Shown here piece by piece: positions 58,013 to 64,000 of a stretch of DNA of 64,000 nucleotides. The DNA comes from Dactylonectria macrodidyma (Eukaryota; Ascomycota; Sordariomycetes; Hypocreales; Nectriaceae). Position numbers and translations under genes: made by a program. Positions within the stretch are counted from its first letter, which is position 1. The number at the start of each line of letters is the position of its first letter. The stretch spans positions 434,001 to 498,000 of the forward strand of contig JAGMUV010000008.1 in assembly GCA_020744425.1 (NCBI GenBank). The letters run 5' to 3'. The notes under the pieces were generated by a model. The model did no database searches, was not told where the DNA came from, and saw nothing but the letters and a program-made list of their open reading frames with translations.

Positions 58013-59256
58013 TTGGAAACGTTTTCGTCGTGGACGACAGTTCAGCAAGTCAACCACTTGTAATTTGGTGTGTAATGAAATGACCTTCGACTGAGAAATT
58101 TGAAGCTAGTCATCTGTCGGCGCTTCGGTCGCTTTAACGCTGCCGGGATAAGCGTTGCGTTTGGTGCCAAAACAGCTGTTCTCACTGTCCAATAGCGTAG
58201 ACTGCGACAAGCTAAACGACAGCAGCGTTGCCTGCATAGGAATACACGTAATTCATGGCCCCTGACAAATCGCAACGCGACTATGCGTCCGAGAGCGACT
58301 ATGCGTCCAGAGATAAATAGGGGTAAACTAACTTGCTGTGGCGCGCCAGGTCCCCTATTTAATAAACAAGATTATAGTAAATGGGAGACAGACCCTGCTG
58401 ACGTGTACGGACGGAAATGTTACCTCTTTTAACAAATATCACTGCACACCAACCTCCTGCCGTCCTTTTTCTTAGTGTATTCTGTTGTATTGCATTACCC
58501 CCGCAGTAAGAGAAATTACACCAATGTTAGCCCGTGCACCCGCTTGAAGTTTGTCCGTGCACACTTGAGGGTCTTCCTTGTTCGAAACGACCCCTCCGCA
58601 TTTGCGTAATGGCATTGGGAAAACCACATGGGCAAAAAACCAATACCAAGGGGCAAAAAGACTTGAAAAACTGAACTACTCAGGCTGCTATTAGGGTGAC
58701 TGCGACACAGATACACAGTACCAATATAAGACGTACTGTAATTAGTTACAATTCAGCCAAATGTAAACCCATTGTTAGAAAGACTTTAGTAAAATTATTT
58801 ATTTATGCTCTATCATCTACTTAATTTACCCTATTATATGTTTAAGATACTCTAATGAGCTGGTGAGAAGAGTGAGGAACGCAGCATAGAAGCAACGATC
58901 AAGAAGGTAAGGATGTCAATGATGGTAGTTTTCTTAATATTACCAACCCCTCTTCCTGCAACAACTCTATAGCCGGACTGGTCTCAAGCTGGTCGCTAGC
59001 TTCGTACACACAGCTTCCGTAATCCTTCCGTAAGCGTAGTGGTCAGGGGTCGGTTGCAGGTTGGCCACTAGCTGTGTGTTCGTTCCTTTTGCGGCTATTC
59101 GGCCCATGAGAGATACCCACTGCATATCTAACATTCTCCAGCCGACACTCTAGCAGCGCTGCCCTCCAATCAAACAAATCAAATCCAGAGTCATATTTGA
59201 AATATTTGATGGCATGCAAAGCCAGATTTGTTGTTTGGAATATTTGATCAAATATT
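58013..59256. other. no gene seen; AT-rich repeats near the right edge
   Basis: No domain recognised. At 59190-59265, facing copies of aaatatttgat and its reverse complement probably belong to the terminal region of the minus-strand hAT that follows. Confidence 0.45.
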
Positions 59257-59676
59257 TCAAATCCCAACATCTGTGCTCTCCATACTACTCTCAATGTCCC
59301 AATGTAACCCATCTCTCCCAGGTGCAGTAGCGCCAAGCTTCACGGCACCATGCCTAATCCAGTTCTTAAGGCACTGCAGTCTCTCCAATGTTTCCGCACT
59401 CATCGAAAGTCTCTGCGACGTCAACGTCAACTTAGCAAGGCTGAAAGACCTCTCACAATCAGTTGCCATCGCCGGGATAGTAAGTATATCAAGAGCCAGC
59501 TGGCTGAGCACCGGGAATGGTCCTTGGTGAGCCATCCACCACTCGATTGGATCCTCAGTTTCTTGTAGTTCCAGCCGCAAATAGCGCTCAAGTTCGCTGC
59601 TTGTCACCGTTGCTCTCGCTCTCCTACTTTTCACCCATTGCTTGAACACACTATCCTCGTGTGTTTTCCGTGGCAC
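59257..59676 (-). pseudogene. hAT transposase C-terminal fragment (different family)
   Basis: 139 open codons on the minus strand: ELERYLRLELQETEDPIEWW, then FPVLSQLALDILTIPAMATD, CERSFSLAKLTLTSQRLSMS and LERLQCLKNWIRHG, the hAT dimerisation domain to its natural end. It is distinct in sequence from the hAT at 57200-57880. Its upstream part is replaced by LINE sequence at about 59680. Confidence 0.8.
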
Positions 59677-59689
59677 GCATGACGACGCC

Positions 59690-60719
59690 TTTTAGCTCGG
59701 CGGACTACGCGATGGAAATCTCGTATAGCGAGTTAGACTTCTTAGTTGAAACCGAGAGGGTAGAGTCTTCTTATAGTGCAATATCTAGCTGCGGCACTAG
59801 CACACTCTTCAGTCTACTAGGGAGCGGTGTGTGCCCCCTTCCATATAGGCAGGCTTGGAAATCGATCGTATAGATCGATTCTGAGCCCTGATCGATCGAT
59901 TTATATCGATCAACGCATCTGATTGATCGATATCGATCGAGCGGCCCTCTTAGTCGATCGATATCGATCGATCAAATCGATCAGACAGAGCCTCACGTGA
60001 CGAGGCAACGAAGCTGCGGAATCCTAAAAAGGAAGGTGGTGGGGCGCCTTCCTCCTTAGAAAGCACTCAACAGCAGCGTCTCTCCACCAATCGCGCCTGC
60101 CGGGGTGCTTTGTGGGACACGCGATGTGTTGCGATCCACACAGAGGCAGAATCCAGGGCAGCCTACCCTGCACCTCACCGATTTATATATGGTCCACTCG
60201 ATCGACGATCAAATCGATCGATCAAGACTTATAATCGATCGATATCGATCGACTGGCAGCTCTGATCGATCGATCGAAATCGAAATCGAATCGATTAATC
60301 GAATCGATCAAATCGATTGGTCGATCGATTTCCAACCCTGCATATAGGTCGGCCAGCTGCATTCGCTGCCGATGTTAGGAGGCTCACGAGCGCAGAAGCA
60401 AGCTCGGCAAGCCCCCATGTGGTAGAAGCAGCAACAGGGATTCCTGTGACTCCAAGTTCTATGATTTTAGAGAATCGCCTGAGCTCGTTATCTGTTGTTA
60501 CGCGAATCCTGCCCAGTTATATTGGGGCAGGCTTTATATCTGGGAGGGTTAAGTTGAGTGTAAAGTGATCGGAGCTTATAGCAAGGTGATCCTTAATGAT
60601 AGCTTCAGCAAGAGGCATATTCGTAAAAGCAAGGATGGTATTCCCATGTGGATTTGTCGGGATGTCTGGGATGTTTAATAAGTTAAGGTCGTTTTCTGAT
60701 GCCCAGGAGGCGATGTCTT
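59690..60719 (-). pseudogene. LINE (Tad1-like) endonuclease/linker fragment, split by a MITE
   Basis: On the minus strand 60719-60349 reads ENDLNLLNIPDIPTNPHGNT, SDHFTLNLTLPDIKPAP, IRVTTDNELRRFSKIIELG and ELASALVSLLTSAANAAGRP. After the MITE (59850-60340) it continues 59841-59690 with ECASAAARYCTIRRLYPLGF and RDFHRVVRRAKR. This is the end of the AP-type endonuclease and the linker before RT in fungal LINEs. A few stops are present and no RT follows; the sequence jumps to hAT. Confidence 0.75.
59850..60340. mobile_element. ATCGAT-rich hAT-type MITE with 8-bp TSD
   Basis: 491 bp with ends caggcttggaaatcgatcg and, inverted, cagggttggaaatcgatcg. The octamer catatagg flanks both sides (59842-59849 and 60341-60348). 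Both arms (about 59870-59985 and 60195-60335) consist of repeated atcgat/gatcga words, while the centre is ordinary GC-rich DNA without a reading frame. It inserted into the LINE fragment. Confidence 0.88.
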
Positions 60720-60735
60720 AGCCCGGGTTTGTGGT

Positions 60736-60803
60736 ATCGCGATCAGTAGTGATCCATCCGGATCAGTGGCGATCGATCGGCCTGGGATCATTGGTGATCG
60801 ATA
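60736..60803. repeat. GATC-rich short repeats
   Basis: Three degenerate units of the form ggatcagtggcgatcga next to the LINE fragment edge. Possibly a scrap of another ATCGAT-rich element. Confidence 0.4.
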
Positions 60804-61151
60804 AGAGTGGGGTCCTGATCGTGACCGCCCGGTCTCAACCTGGGCCATGACAAGGCCAAAGTTCATAATCAACAAGATGCATCCATCGTGCACGTCATAT
60901 GTAAGACATAATATAATGTTATTTGAATCAGGGCAAAGCAGACACAAGTCTGAGTCCACTTTACAACGAACGTAAGCGTCAAAGCTCCCATAGGGGGAAG
61001 GACAAAGACGAGAAACAATATCAAGGCGACGGATGGGTTTTAACTTGATCCTTTGCCTTCAACCAAAGTGAGCAATCCAAAGCGTCGATAGGCGGATCAC
61101 TCCGGCCATCACAAAACCGCCACCTGGTCAGGTCACGCCAACTTTCAAGCC
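60804..61151. other. spacer; 3' flank of the secreted-protein gene
   Basis: No gene or motif recognised. Confidence 0.4.
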
Positions 61152-61592
61152 TTACGAGCTGCAGTGAACATCGCCATTGGTGTTCGACCATCCAACCGGG
61201 GCAAATGGAGTGTTCGCAGCCAATCTCTTGGCAATCTGCAAGTTGTTGCATGATGTGGATCCCTGGTCTGCCTTGTAGGCTCTCCAAACTTTAAGGCCGA
61301 ACTTGCACTGGCACTCGACAAGGCTCGGGCAGGTCGGGTTGGTGCACTGCCGCTGCATGGTGACCTGAACGCCCAGCACGTCGCTCAAGCCGCCGCTTGC
61401 AATGCAATGATCGCCTTGCTTCTGCATAGCATTGCGGGCATAGTAGGCCCGGTCAGCGCAGGTTCGCTCGCAGTTCTGGCCCATGCCCACGAAACCCTCA
61501 TAGACGAGGCCGATCTGCTTGCAGTTGAGGGCTTGGACGGATGTCGCAGCCAGAGCGACGATGGCCACGACGAAGGAATGAAAGGAAACCAT
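61152..61592 (-). CDS. small secreted cysteine-rich protein
   Basis: 146 aa, single exon. I chose the second Met (61592) because it opens a signal peptide: MVSFHSFVVAIVALAATSVQ, with likely cleavage after VQA. The longer frame from 61625 would put charged residues in front. The mature part is about 125 aa with ten cysteines (LNCKQ, NCERTC, DHCIAS, RQCTNPTC, VECQCKF, SCNN, HCSS), enough for five disulfides. I do not recognise a named family. Size, secretion and cysteine content fit fungal effector-like or antimicrobial-type secreted proteins, which is only inference. A TATA-like site lies about 180 bp upstream. No stops or RIP signature despite flanking TEs. Confidence 0.75.
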   Translation of the reverse strand: MVSFHSFVVAIVALAATSVQALNCKQIGLVYEGFVGMGQNCERTCADRAYYARNAMQKQGDHCIASGGLSDVLGVQVTMQRQCTNPTCPSLVECQCKFGLKVWRAYKADQGSTSCNNLQIAKRLAANTPFAPVGWSNTNGDVHCSS

Positions 61593-61770
61593 TTCGAGTT
61601 TTGGGTCTGATTGCGAAATTAGCACTAAGTCTGCTCGTAAGTGATGCTTCAGAATACTGACAAGGATTAGATCCGGTGTTAGTGGATAAGAAATTGTTGG
61701 TGTTGTGTAGAGAGAGATGGTGAGATGAGTTGGTGCATCTGAAATTACTTTGGGTAGACTATGGGCAAGC

Positions 61771-61779
61771 TTATATAGT
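61771..61779 (-). promoter_or_regulatory. TATA-like box of the secreted-protein gene
   Basis: The minus strand reads actatataa, 179-187 bp upstream of the ATG at 61592. Plausible core promoter; no transcript data. Confidence 0.45.
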
Positions 61780-62080
61780 CATTCAAAGGAGTTGCTCCAA
61801 AAAGACCAGTCCTCGCATTCGCATTAGCGTACTTGCCTAAGCGATGACTCCAGCGATGCCGACGACACAAGGCAACAGATGCTTTGCCTTTCCATGCTCT
61901 TCCCTACTACGTGCATCGAATGATGCTCTGCAAGGATTGAGCATCAACGGCGGTGAGTATGAACACTATCGTCTCGTTTATTAGCCTCGGCGACCTGGTC
62001 ACATTTAGGCATAGGTTACGGACTGGAAACTTCGTCCAATTACAATAGTCTTATGGGCCGCGCGTCAGTTAGACTACTAC

Positions 62081-62295
62081 TGTTGGATAGCTCGTATGAC
62101 TAATTGATGACCTTGAACATGTGTGTATTGTGTATCTGCTCACTGTAGCTCCCGCCCCTTGAGGTCCAGAAGGTCTAGCTTTCCTTTTCTTCCTAATCCA
62201 GGCTAGCCGGCCGGAGGCTCGGCGAGCCTTCTCCGGGTCTGTCTCGACAACCCCCTGTTTCTCACGTGACTCCATGGAGCCCTGGTGTTCGAACA
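62081..62295. mobile_element. candidate solo LTR
   Basis: 215 bp, tgttggatag...gttcgaaca with tg/ca ends, resembling LTR ends I know from Aspergillus-type genomes. The flanks (actac, tgtag) are not a direct duplication but inverted, which weakens the call. Confidence 0.35.
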
Positions 62296-62340
62296 TGTAG
62301 TAGGGAAAGCGATGTTAGGCGAACGTGTCGAGAACGTTTC

Positions 62341-62615
62341 GTGTGGAAATGCGCGCTACTCATTCCTAACATACGTCTAACCGTTTAGTGGCGCACACAC
62401 TGAATGGACGCTCTGACTATATTACTCGCTTGTGAATAGAAGGGAAGTTCCGTGTGGAAATGCGCGCTACTCATTCCTAACATACGTTAGTGGCGCACAC
62501 ACTGAATGGGCCGCTTTGACTAAATTACTCGCTTGTTGATAGAAGGGAAGTTCCGTGTGGAGATATGCGCTACTCTTTCCTGACATCGCACTCACAGTTT
62601 TGGCAGCGCACATAC
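62341..62615 (+). repeat. tandem repeat, about 105-bp unit, 2.5 copies
   Basis: Units start gtgtggaaatgcgcgctact at 62341 (111 bp), 62452 (103 bp) and 62555 (partial, more diverged). The length difference comes mainly from an 8-bp tctaaccg segment present only in unit 1. Confidence 0.8.
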
Positions 62616-62695
62616 AAAAGTGCGACGGTCGGGTCTAACCCGAGGCGTGAGGTGTATGATCTAGTGGATCAGGACGTCGTAGTGAGCAATGTAGG

Positions 62696-63387
62696 TCACG
62701 GTCTAGTAATGAATGGTAAAGAAGTAGTCTTAATGTAACCAAGTTCGCTAACTTTTGAGCCACCTACAGTATGCCTGGATGCGTCATCTCGCAGTCCAGG
62801 TACGCTGATTGAGGACGACCGTGATGATGACCCGTCTGACAAGTCTGGGGTAGATCTCATTGGGCCATCTGTCATGGTCTGGCCAGGATAAGCTGGAATA
62901 TAATTATTAATATCATGGGCGCTGGATGGCCTGCGCTTACGGTCCATGTGCTGTTATTCCCCGGCATATAACTGCATGCGAGTGTCTTGCGGGACATGTG
63001 TATCTAGTTTGCCACCTCCCTGTACGAGCCTGACGAGGCTTCTCAAGTGATGGCCCAAGAGTTTGTAATGCTTTTTGTTCCGGAATCTTGCCAGCAATAT
63101 GGTCCACGATCGCACGGAGGTCCTGGACACTTCATAACCCGGTAAACATGCCTCCAAGATGCAGGTCCATCCAGGGTTGCCTGCTCTGCATCAAGCCGGA
63201 TCTCCCGATCTGCAAGCTGAGCACCAGTAGCCCCCCGTCCAGTGGTGCGGGGGCGGACGTGTCGCTCTCCACCAATGCGGAGAGGATGGCCCCATGCATG
63301 TAGTTGTTTCTCTACAATTGGCCAGTTGATCTCCAGCTCTTTGAAACGCTTGGTTGTAGAGCAGGAGATTGTTGGGACTTCTATCAC
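62696..63387 (-). pseudogene. frameshifted member of a fungal multicopy family of unknown function
   Basis: The minus frame 63387-63046 reads EINWPIVEKQLHAWGHPLRI, then HVYRVMKCPGPPCDRGPYCW. The continuation KKHYKLLGHHLRSLVRLVQG is in another frame (63157-62954). After a stop the line resumes as RKRRPSSAHD and ends ISVPGLRDDASRHTV. I recognise this Cys-rich CPGPPC-GPYCW plus KKHYKL pattern from numerous uncharacterised fungal proteins, so the breaks mark a decayed copy. The two Cys pairs may bind zinc (inference). Confidence 0.55.
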
Positions 63388-64000
63388 CTATAAAATAGGT
63401 GGGGCTGAATGTACCTTTAATTTGCTGTACTCTAGTTGGCTAGACCCCCCTGCTTATGACTCAAGTGTAGTCTTACAACAGTCAAGGGATAGTAGAAGAG
63501 TAGGAGGAGCAGCGCATTTCTCATCACATGTGTTCCGCCAGGCTCAGGGCATAACCCTGCAGGGCTCATCCTAGCATGGTTTCTATGGTTCTCACATGTT
63601 AACAGAAGATCCACGTCGGACGTGCAGGGTCCGGACTTGTCTGTCAGACATCCCCTTCAGAATTACATGTCTGTGCGCCGATCCAAGAGCATTTGGGAGT
63701 TGGCTCTCTCAGACACGCTCACACGAAGTCTCGGTAGCCTATAGTTCCTTATGATTTCGATGCAGAAGGTTCGGCTTTATGTTTAATGACGAGGTGATTG
63801 GAAAATCGGCGCCAATTTCAGATGAACATGGGGGTTTCTATCATCCCTTTGCATCTGCTAAGGCAGCCCGCATGAGTCGGCCCACAGTTTTCCCGGTTTT
63901 GGACCACTAGACGGCCTAGAATGATAGATACATTGATTAGCACCTAAATTTGGTTGTGATAGAAGTACCAGCAAGCCTGCCGGGTACAAATTGGGCGGCC
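63388..64000. other. no gene supported
   Basis: The start of the preceding decayed gene may extend here, but stops intervene. Nothing else recognised up to the window end. Confidence 0.4.

Noticed and set aside
59870..60335. ATCGAT arrays as a replication origin or centromere repeat
   Set aside because: The arrays lie inside defined TIRs with an 8-bp TSD, so a MITE explains them.
62069..62296. 75-codon minus-strand frame as a gene
   Set aside because: Coincides with the candidate LTR and has no recognisable domain.
1..64000. Starship-type giant element (DUF3435 captain) or Fanzor/TnpB-like nuclease
   Set aside because: No tyrosine-recombinase captain motif or RuvC-type TnpB motif was recognised in any frame read.

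Overview
The window looks like a transposon-choked, gene-poor stretch of a filamentous ascomycete chromosome. It is probably a Eurotiomycete of the Aspergillus/Penicillium type; this is inferred from gene families, short GT-AG introns and TE families, not from a marker gene. No rRNA, tRNA or CRISPR was seen. Large parts (about 24.2-29.6, 35.3-38.7 and 45-55 kb) are TpA-rich. Their reading frames are riddled with TAG stops at Trp and Gln codon positions, the footprint expected of repeat-induced point mutation (RIP).

Left flank (1-6.3 kb) carries the host-like genes. These are the 3' end of a CHAT-domain protein, decayed ankyrin repeats, a two-intron Myb/SANT-domain protein (808-2514, +), an intact F-box/13-ankyrin protein (3290-4750, +), and a two-exon Ras-like protein with a CAAX end that lacks key switch residues (6206-5406, -). 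CHAT, ankyrin and NACHT-ankyrin proteins are typical of fungal NLR-type repertoires.

6.9-17.8 kb is TE debris. A hAT transposase is split into two oppositely oriented halves around a non-hAT gene fragment. A hAT relic with an 8-bp target duplication (10279-14248) holds a complete but inactivated Mutator-like element with 89-bp TIRs and a 9-bp duplication (11077-14165). A truncated, frameshifted NACHT-ankyrin gene and a 174-bp solo LTR follow.

17.9-45 kb is a nest of elements. There are three copies of one chromodomain Ty3/gypsy family with 193-bp LTRs: 17865-24156 (-), an internally deleted 35988-37890 (+) and 38750-45041 (+). A RIP-ruined Helitron helicase lies on the minus strand (about 24.8-35.9 kb and beyond). 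It is split by a young-looking Ty1/copia element (29627-35279, 547-bp LTRs that read as identical, TSD aacac, one frameshift) and by the deleted gypsy copy.

45-56 kb holds an unidentified decayed minus-strand gene, a second RIP-ruined Helitron helicase on the plus strand (49423-55139) with both HUH histidines changed to tyrosine, several short repeats, and a solo gypsy LTR with a perfect TSD. The right flank (56.5-64 kb) holds hAT fragments and derivatives, a LINE fragment split by an ATCGAT-rich MITE, one intact gene for a small secreted ten-cysteine protein (61592-61152, -), tandem repeats, and a frameshifted fungal repeat-family gene.

Only about four genes look intact (Myb, F-box-ANK, Ras-like, secreted Cys-rich). 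The copia element is the only TE close to intact. I found no clearly new multi-gene system. The most unusual items are the switch-less Ras-like protein, opposite-strand RIP bias in sister gypsy copies, the self-priming signals, and the unidentified ORF lying between TEs.
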